NCBI GenBank assembly: GCA_017163975.1
Contig: JAFFSR010000292.1
Location: 1,123,501-1,187,500, forward strand
From: Anastatus disparis
Lineage: Eukaryota > Arthropoda > Insecta > Hymenoptera > Eupelmidae
DNA length: 64,000 nt
Reading direction: 5' to 3'
Each line of letters starts with the position of its first letter. Position 1 is the stretch's first letter. Positions 11,301 through 24,289 of this stretch are shown piece by piece. Under the pieces are notes generated by a model. It ran no database searches and had not been told where the DNA came from. It worked only from the letters and a program-made list of their open reading frames with translations. Position numbers and translations under genes: made by a program.

Positions 11301-14300
11301 TATAGTGTGTCCGAATACAGTATTTTGCGTACGCTACAAAGGCACGCAAAATTGAATTTCGCGCACAGAGTGTCAAAAAATCTATTTTCACCACACCTTG
11401 GCTGAAAGTATCACTTTCGCTCCAGGTTACGAAAGGCAAAAGTGATATTTTCGACCTGCACGAGGGTGAAAAATACGCACATATTTGCTACCCTCACCTT
11501 TGGCTCGGGCGACAATTTATATGCGTTATAGACTAGACAGTTCTTTACCTCCCTTGATGCATAATATACTATAGAAAAAAAGGTTTCTTGAAAGAAGCAC
11601 AGTTTAATATAAAAAAGATCTTACTACACCTAAAATATAATTAATATTAGAATAAAATGTAATTTTAAAAAACTCAATAAGAGAATATAAAATAAACAAT
11701 AAATAAAAAGTACTTAGTAAAAACATTGTATCTGAATGGTAATAAACGCATTTGCCTGTTGAAAAGAAGAAATAATCGTATCCTTCTTTATGGTTCTTAA
11801 GATATGGAAGTTGCATAGACCTCGCAATCGTTCTTTACTTGGGTATATATAGTAGCAAAGAAGCAAGTCTTTGGTATTACTTTTAATTGAATTCCCCCGA
11901 TGAAATTTCATCTTCCCTCTTGTATGCCTTTCAAGCTGCAGTAAGCCCTCCTCTTCCTCTCTTCTCTTCCTCCTTAAAACGTTCACCATTTCGCGCCCAG
12001 TCATCCCCCTACTACATTTATTTTTCTTGCTTTCTTTTGCTCTCATTCTTGCATACTTTAACACACACACAAACACATACATTTTCATATAAGTATAATG
12101 TTTTAGTCTTTCTTTTTATTTACTCTTTGATTCTCTCTACGTTTCAAATCTTTAAGGCTATATCTTACGAAGGTAAGTGTTTTAAATGCCTCTTTGTTTG
12201 CTTTAATTATTGGCGACTGTTGTCATTTCTTTTTTTTTATTTCCTATTTGCTCAGTTGATTCATTCTATATTCGACTCGTTTACTTTTTTTGCTCTATTT
12301 TCACGAGCTTCAATACTTGTTTTTATTTATTGTGATGATGGAGAAGCTTACTTAGAAAAACAAAAAATTCAAATCAGTTAATTCTCATGAACGTATAAAA
12401 CAATTAATTAAATTGTATAAAATGTAAAACCACTTACTAAAGTATTAAGTATTTAATTATTAAAAACAATTAATATTTTTTCTATTTTAAAAATTGCATT
12501 TGATATTATTAACATATTTTATTAGAAGTCGTTATCATATTTGGATTAATAATTTTTAATTTTGTATCTTAGCAAATTAGTTTTTATTCTTAAAATTATG
12601 AAGAGTATAATAAATAAATGAACTACATTTTTTAATCTTTTTAAAAAAATCCATTTGATTTATTCATTCATATTATATTTTATTATTACATTTATTTATA
12701 TTTTTTGTACACAAAATTTACGTCATTATTATATTTTTTTTCACAAATCCCTTATTTAGCAATGTCATTTCATACTGCCGAAAAAAAACACAACATCTAC
12801 ATGCAATCTATTATTTTTTTCTTACCTCGAAATTCCCAAAACGACTTTTGCACAAGTACCACGCCATAACACGAACTTTCTCACTTACTCTGTAACACCA
12901 ACTTAGAGTCACTTGTTCGTTCCCTTTTTTTCATATGGTTTTTCTTTCTCTTTTTTCGGCATTTGTCTTGCGCTCATCTCCGTAGATTATTCCCTTGACT
13001 AAAGTTTCGCTCAGTCTTTATTTTGGCTTAGGTGAAGATGAGGAGAGGGAGGTATATATGCGCCTATTGTCGTCGGGAATTCAAGAGACATCGCGATTCA
13101 TCGAAAAATAAGAAAAGAATATTTTATACTGGTAAAAAGGAGAAAGCTATGTCAATGAGACGCTGGAACAGCTACTCTCTTTCTCTATCTACGCGAACAG
13201 CACATGCTACCCTCCAATCAGATGAAAACGTTGAATGAGGGAGAAAAAGAGGCATAAGAAGACAAGAAAAAAAATGAAAAAAAAAAGTAAACGAGAAATG
13301 TGGATTCGAAAGAAAAGTTTTATTGATTAGTTGCGTGGAAAGATTGAATTCACATACGATAAGCGATTACTTGTGTCAATATTAATTTTTTATGTTTTAA
13401 AATTTAATTGATTCAAAAGTTTATGGTTAAAAAATAGTAATATTTTTAAAATAGAGAAGTTTTTAATTATGTATATAAAAATAGAATATAATCATTATAT
13501 TTTGTTAGATATTTTTAAAAATATGAAATCAGTTATGCATATTTCAAAGCAGAAGAGTTTAATGGTTTTGTAAATACATTCGTTAAAAAAACATTTTCGA
13601 AATTTTTATTAATTTTTTAACTTTGTTAGAATATTCAGATTTTATTTTCTTAAAAAATAATTAAAGAATACTGCTTTAATATGTCTGATAAAATTTTATT
13701 TCGAATTTTGCATTTAAATAAAAAATAGCTTCTGATATAGTTCAATACTCTGTACTTTTAATCAAGTATAATTATAGTTTAATACAGTTCAATATTTTAA
13801 TATTTTCAAAGTTTTAACTTAAAAAATTTATTTTTTGTGCAAAGCTATAATTTGAGTAAATTGAGTAAAATTTGATTGAAATTTTTCAGGAAGGAAATCT
13901 TTTATCTCAAGCTTTTATATACAGCTTATCAGGTCTGTTAGTTTTCAGTATACTTGTATTCTATTATCAGTTTCATATTCTTTTTCTGTTTTTGAACTGC
14001 ATTAAAAATAATAAGAATATTTAATATTTCTTTATTCATCTTTATTTTATATTAATTAAAAAAATTAATTCTCTAATTTGTATTTTAATTTATATAGTTA
14101 TAATTTCAAGTTTTAACAAGATAAATATAGATATTATCTTTTTTATTTTTCACAATAAAAAAAATCGAAATAATAATCAACTTTAAATTTAACAGTAAAA
14201 ATGTTTTGAAAATTATAGATGCAAATTGGACTATATACAATAAAGCAAGTTCTTGCATTAATCGATGTCTAAGGTTGAAGTACTTTATTGACTGCATATA

Positions 14301-14352
14301 CCTAAACATGTACAATAGATTAACGCATTGAGGTTTGACCAATAATCGATAG
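11301..14352. other. Mostly non-coding stretch
   Basis: 11395-11515 has an asymmetrical repeat-like composition (CGAGGGTGAAAA and CTACCCTCACCTTTGGCTCGGGCGA) resembling the outer part of a repeat seen again near 21.66 kb. 11850-12180 and 12800-13250 are less AT-rich. Two weak exon-like intervals occur there: minus strand 12826-12889 (acceptor GTGTTACAG, donor GAG|GTAAG, one open frame) and plus strand 13032-13131 (acceptor TTGGCTTAG, donor CTG|GTAAAA). Both are short and could be chance, so they are not listed as genes. Confidence 0.35.
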
Positions 14353-14436
14353 CAATTGTCGTCGATCGTACAACAAATCCGTCACGGCAATAGTCGCTCT
14401 CTTCTTGCATATCTCCTTCTACAAGATGATTGGCAG
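14353..14436 (+). CDS. Putative coding exon, unknown host gene
   Basis: An 84-bp interval follows an AG at 14351-14352 and ends at CAG|GTAAAT. Read in phase 0 it gives 28 residues, including SSIVQQIRHGNSRSLLAYLL, with an amphipathic composition unlike the surrounding A/T-driven frames. The start and end phases are both 0, so it could splice directly to the better candidate at 18283. The acceptor is weak because it has a poor pyrimidine tract, and a second frame is also open. I do not recognise the protein. Confidence 0.28.
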
Positions 14437-14904
14437 GTAAATCTAGACAGCATTAATATAGTGGAGCAACATGGAAATCAAATCATAGCGAATATTCGAA
14501 ATACGTGCCAAGACTAGCCCGTCGACAGGTGTTATAAATGCGTATGTAAGCTAAATTTTCGCACGGACTAACCGCTAATTAAATTAATTCGCCCGCCCAG
14601 GGGCTATATTACGTATGCTTACTATTTTCTGTACTTGTATTATGTATAAGCCCTTTCTATCGTAATGAAGCTTTTCAGACCCTTATATACAGTCATATAC
14701 TAGAAACATTTTAACATTTTCCGTTATACATAATGGATGCACGTACGCTAAGAGGAATGCTTTATTATAAAGCTGTTCATATTCATTTATTTGGAAATTC
14801 TCTCTTATTATAGTAATAATACATAACTCGTTTTTATAAAATTTTTTAAAACAATTATTTTTCAATTTTTAATGGAATATGAAGTAATATGAAATTTTTA
14901 AATT

Positions 14905-14961
14905 CATGTGTTGTCTCTGGTAGTTTAAAAAAACTTTATTGTTCGCCAGAGACAACACGTG
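14905..14961. repeat. Hairpin with ~16-bp stem
   Basis: CATGTGTTGTCTCTGG at 14905-14920 is matched by CCAGAGACAACACGTG at 14946-14961, leaving a 25-nt A/T-rich loop. Thirteen pairs nearest the loop are perfect. It lies inside short frames open on both strands, a common side effect of symmetry. Confidence 0.7.
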
Positions 14962-16254
14962 AAATACAATTTTCAAAATTGTCAACGCTTTGGACGTGTG
15001 AAAATCGTTTTCTTTTAAAGCAAACAGATCAACAAAATTGTTTACACAATAGATTGTCAATTTCTTTTTTTGGAAAAAAACGATTTTTTTATACGTTTGA
15101 AATGTTGAATGTTTTAAAATTAAATTTATATTTCTGTAATAGAATAAAATTTCACTCTTACTCATAAATATTTTATAATCTGTACATCAGCAAAAATTAT
15201 TTTGTTCTAAAAATAAAAAATAAAATATTTTTGTCTTTTAATAAATTTGATTGTATTGTTTTCGTTTTACTGTACCTTGACATAGAAAGTTTTAAATTGA
15301 TAAAAAAAATAGTTAGAAAAATCTTATGAAAATATAAAAAAAAATTATTTTAAATTAGGTTTTAAAATACGCTACTGGAGTACATTTTTAATCTGCACGT
15401 GTTTTTGAGAGCGTGCAAATATGTATGTATATACGTGCGCGTGTGCGTATAAGAAGGGAATGTATATGCATGGTCACTTCGAGAACGATTTCACCGATTT
15501 TAATATAACATATCCTATGCTTATTTATTTTCTCTACAAAATCAAGGCTCAAAATAATTTCTGTTTGATTTTTGAAAATCCATGATTTGAAAAACTCACA
15601 TTTACTGTAAATTTATTTCAATTAATGTATGTAATTTATATAATAATATTTATTATAGGAAGTAATGTTTATTTAATTATTATTATATATTAATCATCCT
15701 TGATGTTTTTTTAAATTTAATACTTTTTCGACTTAAAATTTTAATTAATATGTTAATAATACATGATTTGGATGAGTTTTTTGCTCAACTTATGAGATTA
15801 AAAATTTTTTAATTTGAAGTGACATATTTTTAACATGTATTATTATTTTATTTCTTCATACGTTTCTTTTTAATCCCTTTTTCAGTATTTCATTACCATT
15901 TTTTAAATTTACATTATTCATTTTTTTTACGTGTTAGTAAAGGACAAAAGTATAATAAAAATTTTTCGCTTTTACGGTGATGTAATAGGGTATATGTTTA
16001 ATACATAGTTACCGACATTGCAGTTTTCCAAACTTTTAATCTTTAATCAAAAATTTTCTGACATATCTTTATATTATGCTTTTTATTAATTAAAATAAAA
16101 GGCTGCAATAGAGATATTTGAAAAAAAATTGAAAAACTGTAATGTCGGTATTTTACATTCCCATGGCTTTTATTTTACAAAAATAATTAAATTTTTTAAA
16201 TTTTATAATATTTGATAGGTAACATTAAATTTTGTAATTATTTTGTGATTCTTC

Positions 16255-16373
<119 letters not shown>

Positions 16374-17055
16374 TATGATGGTTGAGCATAAAGTAAAAAT
16401 AAGAATAATTGTTATTGGTATAATTATATAAGGCAATAATAATCAGCACTTATTTAAAATGTTACCCTATTTGAAAATATATGTATTTTCTGGTCATTAA
16501 AAATAATACGAAGGCGCTTTATTTAGGAGTAAAAGAGGGCTCAAGTGGATTTGAGGAAGCTCATTTTGAAAATGGAAATCGCTAGGAAAATTCTGCGAAT
16601 AGATTCTTGCAGAGAGACCGTTTCGTTCGTCGCTCTCCATGGTATGCGCCAACGGGAAATTACCCTTCTAAAGTCTCAGTCAGCCTTCGAGCTGCTCCTT
16701 TTACTCTTTTCGACTGATCCTCGGAGAGCAAGTCTTGTTTTAATTAACGCTTTTGGAAAAGCAACGTATATACCAAGCGAAAGTAAAGAAAGGGAGAAAT
16801 CATGGATATAGGTTCAAGTAATTCTCTTTCTTCGAATTTTAATAAACAAAGAATTAGCTACCGTGTCATGAATTTAAATTTCATATTTTTCAAATAATAA
16901 ACAATTGAGCTTATTCTTTTTTTCAAATTTAAATATAAAATCTTTTCAAAATTTATTATAATTACGCTTGTAGCGTCTGTATGCTTGCGCAAGTTAAGGA
17001 TATATTATTGATGGCCGAATCAGAAGAAATTTATACTTTATAATAATGTAATTAA

Positions 17056-17213
17056 CCCTGGTGGAAATTGAAACGTTTTTTTTACCATTTTTTGGCCAGT
17101 AGAAATGAAAACGCTTTTTTTAACATTTATTGGCCATTTCTTTGGCATTATTATTACTAATAACCTCAAATTTTTATACACACCATTTTTAATGCTCAAA
17201 TTTCTACCAGGGA
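17056..17213. mobile_element. Small MITE-like element with CCCTGGTRGAAATT ends
   Basis: The left end CCCTGGTGGAAATT is repeated inverted on the right as AAATTTCTACCAGGG, about 158 bp apart. The interior has no coding capacity. Internal words GGCCAGTAGAAATGAAAACG and GAAATTGAAACG suggest partial internal duplication. No clear target duplication is visible. Confidence 0.6.
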
Positions 17214-18282
17214 TGTATCACATAGTCTAACGGATAACTTTATTTAGGATTAGTAACATATATTTTATCTTTTTCCTTAAAAAAGTCGTATTTTCAAATA
17301 TTTTATGTCTCGATGGTAATAACCATAAGTTAAAAGCATGATGAATAAATTTTGATAAATTTACTTATATTGGGAATTTACTGTACTACATAATTCATTT
17401 TATGGAAAATCTTAATACACGGTATCTGTTCGAAACGACTTCTTTTAACATACAATAATATATATATTATATATAAACTTCTTCAAAAATCGATAAAGCT
17501 AATGCACCGTAACATAATGGTTTTACTTTTAAAAATCTTAAAATTTTCATAAATCTTTTCAAATTTATAAAATGCATTACGTTCCACGAAAGAGAATCGA
17601 CCCTCAAAATATTTTGAATTTTTATATATAAAATAGTAAAAAATTTTGTAACCAGCTGCTGCACCATTTGATTTTTACAAAATTATGAGTTAATGTGTTT
17701 GGATTTTAAAACTTTTAAAAAAATTTGGAACTCATTCTAAATGCGTATATAGTTTTTAAACGAATAATTCTCTAATTTTGAAACCTAAATTGTTCTAGAA
17801 GCTTGATTTGTCGAAAACTTATAAAATAACAAATATTAATATTAAATCATATCAGAACTTTATATTAGATTTCATTTAGTTCTGATAGATCTCATAGCAA
17901 TTAAAAAAAATTACAATTTAAACAAAATGTTCATAACTTCGAAAAATGAAATTCTGCTCCGAATGTAAGCTGTTTTCACCATAATATCCTTTAACAATAT
18001 CCCAGAAAGAAAAATGAAATCTAAATAACTTACATTCTTTTTGTTGATCATGGTGTCAATTAAATTTACTATAATTTATAAAAACTTCTATATCAACTTT
18101 ATAATATTTAAACCTTTTCCATTAATTTTCCAAAATTTACCGTCAACCGAAACCAATTTCATTTTATCTTCTTACATTCAATATATGCTAAACTAAAATT
18201 TCAATAGATTCTATTACAAGTTGTTAAAGGGAAACGATCGCACATCGGTGATTACGAAGTTTTGTGCATCTTTCGTATACAG

Positions 18283-18371
18283 GTGCAAGATAGTCAACAA
18301 AGCAAGTCTAACATAGTAGTAGACGAGCAAGATCGGCGACGCGACGTCTACGACCTAAGCAATGTGGGAGA
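18283..18371 (+). CDS. Putative coding exon, unknown host gene
   Basis: A pyrimidine-rich tract and CGTATACAG precede the interval, and it ends at GAGA|GTAAGT, a strong donor. Of the three frames only phase 0 is open. It gives 29 residues rich in Q, D, R and V, including VVDEQDRRRDVYDLSNVG. The interval is far less AT-rich than the flanks. It ends in phase 2, which fits the next candidate at 20556. The peptide resembles an intracellular or linker segment of a larger protein, but I do not recognise it. The translation orientation is supported only by these splice signals. Confidence 0.42.
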
Positions 18372-20555
18372 GTAAGTGTCAAGAGAATAACACTCTGAGG
18401 GAGACGGAGTAAGAGGGTGGTACGCATGGGGTTTCTACGGGAACCAAGAAATTTGCATACAGAGCATCTGTCACCAGTCCCTTAGTACTTTTTGCAAAGT
18501 ATATATATAAGCATATCTTGGCTATTTTCAACTCTCGCGGATATCTCTTGAGTAGGATCTGGTCTGGATAATGGCACACCGCTTCATTCTCCATTCTTAT
18601 GCTAAAACACCCTCTTTTATCCTATATACACACATATATATCAGGGATTTTCTGCTAGCAATGCGCAATCGCAAGATTTTATTTACTTTATACGCAAGTA
18701 GAAACGTACTTCCGTCTTTTTCTTCTACAGTGGTAGTTCTATGGCAGCAATAGAAGAAAAAAAGTCCCTATCCTTTTTTCTTGTTCTGTGGTGTGGCGCA
18801 CTCTCGTTCGATTTTACACGCAGTGATTTCCACGAGCTGCACGCACCCTTGTCTTGTCTTTTTTTGGACTTGACTATTGGTTTTTTCGAAGGGGACCTCT
18901 TTTTTGCGAAGACGTGAACTTTTGCGCTCGATCGAGCACTCGGAGAAATTTATTTTGTAGAGGTGCACAATAAATTAATTATTAGCTATAGTTATAAATA
19001 CCATTACTACGGAAGTTATAATTGAATTATGGTGAGCGAAAAGAGGTCCGAATAAATATTTTAATAAATTCATATAGCAATAAATCTGAATATCAGGAAA
19101 AATACTTAATTGCTTCACATTAGAAAAATTCTTACGCAAATTTTCAGTAAACAAGATCTTAGATCTGGAATAAAAGTTCCTTTTTCAAGTTACAACGCAA
19201 AACTAATATCCTCTATTATATGTAATTTATATTTAAGAAAATCTTTGACAAATATAAAAAAATTATATTTATTCCTATTTCAATGAAAATGGCCGCTTTA
19301 TTAACTCAAAGAGCGGACCGAAAGAAAGCCATATCTTACGTCGTAAATTTATAAAATTGAATAAATGATTGAAAATTTCCATAAAAAATTTAATTTAAGT
19401 TAATAAGGTGATCAGGGTTGAGATGGGAATAAAGCACCATATACAACTCGGGAGCCAAGTCTATTTCTCCCTCGGAAAAATATACGACTTTACTCCCGAG
19501 TTACATAATTTAGTATTTTATTTTAATTGGAAATGAATTGACAGTTTTATCAAAAACTAAAAACACTTTAGTTGATAAAAGAATAGGAAACAATGAAGAA
19601 ATAAATAAATCATTATAAATTCAAATATAAGTATCTATCAAGTTTTATAAAAAAATATGACAGTTATTAATTTTATAAAGTTTTTCACATACTTACAAAC
19701 ATTAAATAATAATTTTAAAAAAACTAGTATCAAATAATTGAAGCAGAAATGTTAATAATTTATTTCATTTAAATTTTGAATAATTAACGATTTAATTTAA
19801 TCGTAATGTTATAAAGAATCCACTTGATCATTACGTTCTTTAATAATAGTAAAAATTTTAAAAGTAAACTTTAAAGATAATATTATTTAATATAAATTTT
19901 TGTTAAACATTAAAAGTTTTTATAAAGTTTCTAAATATTTTACTTTTAATTAAGTGTATAAGTTTAATTAAAAATCTTAATTTAAAAAAATATTTATCTT
20001 GCATGTGCATGTTAACATATATAATATTACTATGATGAACTAAAAAGTTTGTTTAATATGTAAGATCAGCCAGGAAGAATAGAGTTAGATATAAAGTTAC
20101 AAGTAATTTTGGAATACAAGAGCTAAGAATGTAGCAGACAAAATCCTGTGAAAAGTGGAAGCAAGCATTAATTAAGTACAAAACAACTTTTATAATATAG
20201 AAGATTAAAAAGTAAAGTTATGCACAAGCATGAATACTATAATTATGTAGGATTATCATAAAACTATTTTTTTAACAATTTTTACAAAGTAATATATAAT
20301 TATAATAAATTAATTAATAAGTTCATAGTTTTTATTAAATATAAAAAAGTTAATGATTTTATTTTATTTGTATGTATGCATAAATAATTCATTTTTTAAA
20401 CTGAAATAAATTGAAATCAACATAATTATTCATAAAGAATAGTAAAAAACATGCATGCAACCTCATTCCTAAGATAATCAAGAAAGATATGGAAATAAGA
20501 AAAAAATGCAAATCTCGTGAAAAATGAGACTTGTCGCTGCGGTTCATTTCTACAG
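18372..20555. other. Non-coding stretch, possible intron
   Basis: 18400-18970 is a less AT-rich patch without a convincing exon. 19430-19510 has inverted words around CAACTCGGGAGCC and CTCCCGAGTTACAT, suggesting a small fold-back remnant. The rest is A/T-rich and I see nothing in it. Confidence 0.35.
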
Positions 20556-20602
20556 GGGCGTAAAACCTGACAGCTTCGAGTCGCGCAACTCAACTTTTGA
20601 CT
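20556..20602 (+). CDS. Putative coding exon, unknown host gene
   Basis: CATTTCTACAG gives a good acceptor. Taking up the two bases left over from the 18283 exon, the frame reads EGVKPDSFESRNSTFD and meets a possible donor GACT|GTAATA. If that donor is not used, the frame continues to a TAG near 20668, which would make this a terminal exon. The support is phase agreement and composition only. No product is recognised. Confidence 0.3.
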
Positions 20603-21374
20603 GTAATAAATATTCAAAAGAAAGAAAAGATAACTTATACCTTAGCCAAAAAAGCATATATATATAGCCAGTCGTCGCTAATATATATTTCTAAAAGTTG
20701 GAATGAGTAAATGTGTATGAGAGTAAAAAATCAGAGGTAATATAAAATAAAATAAAAGCGATAAAGTTAGGGAAAGAAGTGAAAATGTGGTATAGACGCA
20801 TTATGGGCTACACAAGCGAGGCGAAGATAAGAAGGAATGGGAAAATCGGCAGGGAGTCCCATTAATTTTGTGAAGAGCTTCCCTCCGACCCTCTTGCTTG
20901 TAAGGCTCTTGCAAAGACTAAAGTCTTAATCCCGGCTGAGAAACGGCCACCAGGGACGATCCGCCTACTTTTAGTATAAAACGAAAGCTGGCTTCTTTGG
21001 AAAAAAAATTATATTACACTGTCGCGACGCGATTTTGCACGTATAAGTGCGTATAAAGGATATACCGGATGTTAAAGGTGAATAGAAAAAAAAATTACCA
21101 AGCAACAATGATGAGACGATGACGAGAATATACAGGACGCATCGATGGTGGCCCGGAAGTAGGATAATACAAATATTTTTTGGATATGATACAAAAAAAA
21201 AGAATGAGTTTACTATAAAAAATAATTCAAAAATATTGTTTTAACCACGTATAAATAATAGCAAATAAAAGAAATCTTTTTCTCAGTAAATATTTAATTA
21301 AAAAATTTTGATTAAAGATTATGCAAAAAAAAGCTACCTAAATTTTTTTACTTTTCATTTTGTTTTTTGTATTT
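20603..21374. other. Non-coding stretch with a GC-richer patch
   Basis: 20800-21000 is one of the least AT-rich patches in the left half and includes CCCGGCTGAGAAACGGCCAC. It could be conserved regulatory DNA or an exon I cannot phase. The remainder is A/T-rich. Confidence 0.3.
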
Positions 21375-21575
21375 TATTTTACTTTGCTATATTTGTGCAA
21401 AGATTGCAATGCTAATTAGCGACGGAAGTCGTTTTAGTGTGCTTGTGAACAAACACATGCAACGTACAGTGGTGCTTGATTATTCTGCTCAGAGTGGGAT
21501 TCGAACTCGGGCCCTCGAGTTACCAATCCATTGCTTTACCGACGGAACCACTGACGGCTTCTTCATTTAATTTTG
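21375..21575 (-). mobile_element. tRNA-derived SINE copy
   Basis: Read on the minus strand, the head is tRNA-like. CGTCAGTGGTTCCGTCGGTA resembles an A-box region, and GAGTTCGAATCCCA contains a pol III B box (GTTCGAATC). The same head, with the shared word AGCAATGGAT and a related tail (CACTGTACGTTGCATG, GTTCACAA), occurs on the plus strand at 35358, which identifies a dispersed family. The T-arm and acceptor pairing are degenerate, so this is not a working tRNA gene. The 3' part is unrelated to tRNA and ends in A-rich DNA. Confidence 0.75.
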
Positions 21576-21755
21576 ATTATTTTTTCTTGCGAGAAGATTA
21601 TTCATTATATCAAATAATTAATAGTACATTGTTAACCAAGGGAGTAAAATAGGTGATTTTTGCCCGAGTCGAGTTTGACGCCCGAGCGAAGCGAGGGCGA
21701 CAATAAAGACGAGGGCAATAACACCTTTACTTCCGTGGATAACATATTACTTTTT

Positions 21756-21819
21756 ATGCCGTTACCTTATATATTATTAATGAATATAAATTCATTAATA
21801 ATATATAAGGTAACGGCAT
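21756..21819. repeat. Near-perfect palindrome, 30-bp arms
   Basis: Positions 21756-21785 pair base for base with 21790-21819, leaving a 4-nt centre. The arms begin ATGCCGTTACCTTATATATT and close in A/T-rich sequence. It lies between a CGAGCGAAGCGAGGGC-containing segment (21660-21720) and the CCCATC array. It may be the core of a fold-back element. Confidence 0.95.
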
Positions 21820-21901
21820 TAATAGATGATCAAATCAAAATGAAAATGTGAAAATAAGACTGTCGAATTGAATAACTAAAAAAAATCTAAAATTAAAGAA
21901 A

Positions 21902-22737
21902 TTGCCCATGAACCCATCAGCCCATCGACAGATAAACGCATCAAACCCGATGATCCATCGACCCATGAATCTATTGACCCATCATCCTGCCGATCCACGT
22001 ACCCTTTGACCCATCAACCTATGCAATCATCAAATTATTGAACCATGAACCTATCGACCCATTGATTTATTGACTAATTAACCCATTTGCCCATGAATCC
22101 ATCCATCCATAAACCTATCGACCCATCAATCTACCGACCCATCGCTCCATCAACCCATTGATAAAGTAATCTATCCACCCATCAACAAATTCATCCATCC
22201 ACCCAACGGCCCATCAACCCATCGATATATTCATCTATTCGCTCATCGGCCCATCAACCAATCGACAAATTTATCTATCCACCTGTCGGCCCATAAACCC
22301 ATCGACAAATTCATCTATCCGCCCATCAGCCCATCAACCCATCGACAAATTCATCTATTCGCCCATTGGCTCACCAACCCATCAATAAATTCATCTATCC
22401 GCCCATAGGCCCATAAACCCATCGACAAATTCATCTATCCGCCCATCGGCCCATCAACCCATCGATAAATTCATCTATCGGCCCATCAACCCATCAACAA
22501 ATTCATCTATCCGCCCATTGGCTCACCAACCCATCGACAAATTCATCTATCTACCCATCAATTCATAAACCCATTGATTCATCAACCCATCGACATATTC
22601 ATTTATCGATCCATCGTCATATTTATCGATCTGCCCATCGAACCATTGAGCTGTCATTTCATCGTCCCATGAATCCACCCATGAATTCATTGAACCACGC
22701 ACCCATTACTCAATTTATACATCGACTCATCCACCAT
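21902..22737. repeat. CCCATC-rich minisatellite array
   Basis: About 830 bp consist of variants of CCCATCGA/CCCATCAA/CCCATCGG. In the middle (about 22180-22550) a higher-order unit of roughly 60 bp appears several times: GACAAATTCATCTATCCGCC followed by two or three CCCAT words. Units are more divergent at both edges, as expected for an array growing from its centre. There are stops in the repeat frames and no start or splice context, so I do not read it as a protein. Confidence 0.9.
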
Positions 22738-24026
22738 TCAGTGTAGCTCTAAGACACGAAAAGTAAATTTCTTATTGGAAATAGGGTAAAAATCAATCAC
22801 GCTTATTAGAAAACTACTTTTTTGCCCTTGGGTAAAAAAGAGCTATTTTAGCCTCTAAGAATAGACATCAAAAATTGAATTTCACGCCCTGAGTGTGAAA
22901 AAATTATTGAAGCTGTATTTTTTAATATTGAATAATATAAAATTTATAAAATAATATAGTTACAAATAAATTAAATTTTAAATGTGAAAATTAAATAAAT
23001 ATTATAAAATAACAACATCCATGCAAGTAGGAACTCACGTTGCTGTCCACATTAAAATCATAATATTTGTTCTCGAATACATTTTGTGTTGGTAAAAAAA
23101 TTGTTTCTATTTTCTTATTTATAAGCTGACGCCTTTTTTATAATTTAATTATATTTGGTCACTTAATAATAAAATAAAATTCGTAACAATAAACATAAAT
23201 TTAGATTCAGCAAATCTAAAAAAATAGTTTATAAAATATATTTGTGTAAATGCGTCCGTATATGTAAGTATGTCTGCATGTGAAGGTGTGCGTGAGTCTT
23301 ACGTTAACCTGTATAATTATGAAAAAAGTATTGACTGGAGTTGTTCCAAATTTTACATAAAAGTTGTGATCAATTATTTACGACATTATTTTTATAGTTT
23401 TTCAATGATTTCATAGGGCTGTTTAAATTTTAGAATAAACTGGTAATTAAAGTAATCTTCATTCAAAATTCATTTTATATTTGCAACAACTTAATTCGTT
23501 TATATTTTCGGAATAGAGCTAAATTTAATGTAAAATTTTCATTAAATTAAGTAAAAGTTGATGTAACGTTTTTAAAACTTTCTAGCTCATTTGAGGAAAT
23601 TGGCCAGATGTAAAATTAATAAACAAATATTAATGAATATGTATATAGGTTAATTAATATACACAAAATCACCTCTTGAATTTTTCAGTACTTTGAGTAC
23701 TTTGCAGATGAGATTTTAATAAATTAAATTTTACCAATTTAACATTGAATCTTTTAGCTTTTTTATTTAAATTTTATCATAGTTGGCAAATGGATTTCAA
23801 TTAAATTTTCACAAGTCGTATTTTTTACAAGATTGGATGTAAACAAATACCCAAAGAATATTATATACATTCGTAATAATTGCGGGGATTCTTATAAGAA
23901 TGTTAAGATATTAGGATAACTTCCTTTATATTTGATAGTAGCAGCATTGCAATTCTTGTATAGCGCGATATTTGAAATTGGTTTGGATGCATAGTAACGT
24001 AATACGATTATCTTATGTGATTTAAT
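22738..24026. other. AT-rich spacer, nothing recognised
   Basis: 22770-22900 contains inverted-looking GGTAAAAATCA and TGCCCTTGGGTAAAA words that may be the far end of the repeat structure holding the CCCATC array. The rest is A/T-rich with no supported gene. Confidence 0.4.
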
Positions 24027-24289
24027 AATTGAAGCGTGTAGCTGCAAAGGTGGCTATCTCCATTTTTTCCGAATTCATTTTTACTGCATTTTCGTATACA
24101 GAACATTAAAATTTATCATGAGAAAATCATATGGGACCAAAATATAGGTATAGTCTTTTTTTATGAAATGAAAAAAATATGGTGTATTGCAAAATACACT
24201 GACTTTTAAGTATAAGTACAGCAGAAAATGTTATTTCTTGAAAAAAATTTTTTTGGAGATAACTACTTTTGCAGCAATACGCTTCAATT
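24027..24289. mobile_element. MITE-like fold-back element (~263 bp)
   Basis: The left end AATTGAAGCGTGTAGCTGCA is mirrored at the right end by TGCAGCAATACGCTTCAATT, and similarity continues inward for about 70-80 bp (GGCTATCTCC against GGAGATAACT). The outer AATT may be either the end of the inverted repeats or a 4-bp target duplication. There is no coding capacity. Confidence 0.75.

Noticed and set aside
11887..12381. 164-codon open frame on the plus strand, overlapped by a 124-codon one on the minus strand
   Set aside because: Composition follows a CT-rich tract, no family resemblance, open on both strands, no splice or promoter context.
12826..12889. Minus-strand interval with an acceptor, a donor and one open frame
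   Set aside because: Only 21 codons and no second exon to join; chance is a sufficient explanation.
13032..13238. Frame with CAYCRREFKRH, at first sight like a zinc finger
   Set aside because: The second Cys/His pair of a C2H2 finger is missing and the frame soon becomes low complexity; an exon here is possible but unsupported.
21660..21851. Open frame crossing the 21756 palindrome
   Set aside because: It runs through a repeat and a palindrome, with no resemblance to proteins.
21902..22737. CRISPR-like array
   Set aside because: Units are contiguous variants without constant repeats and unique spacers, and the sequence is a eukaryotic nuclear genome.
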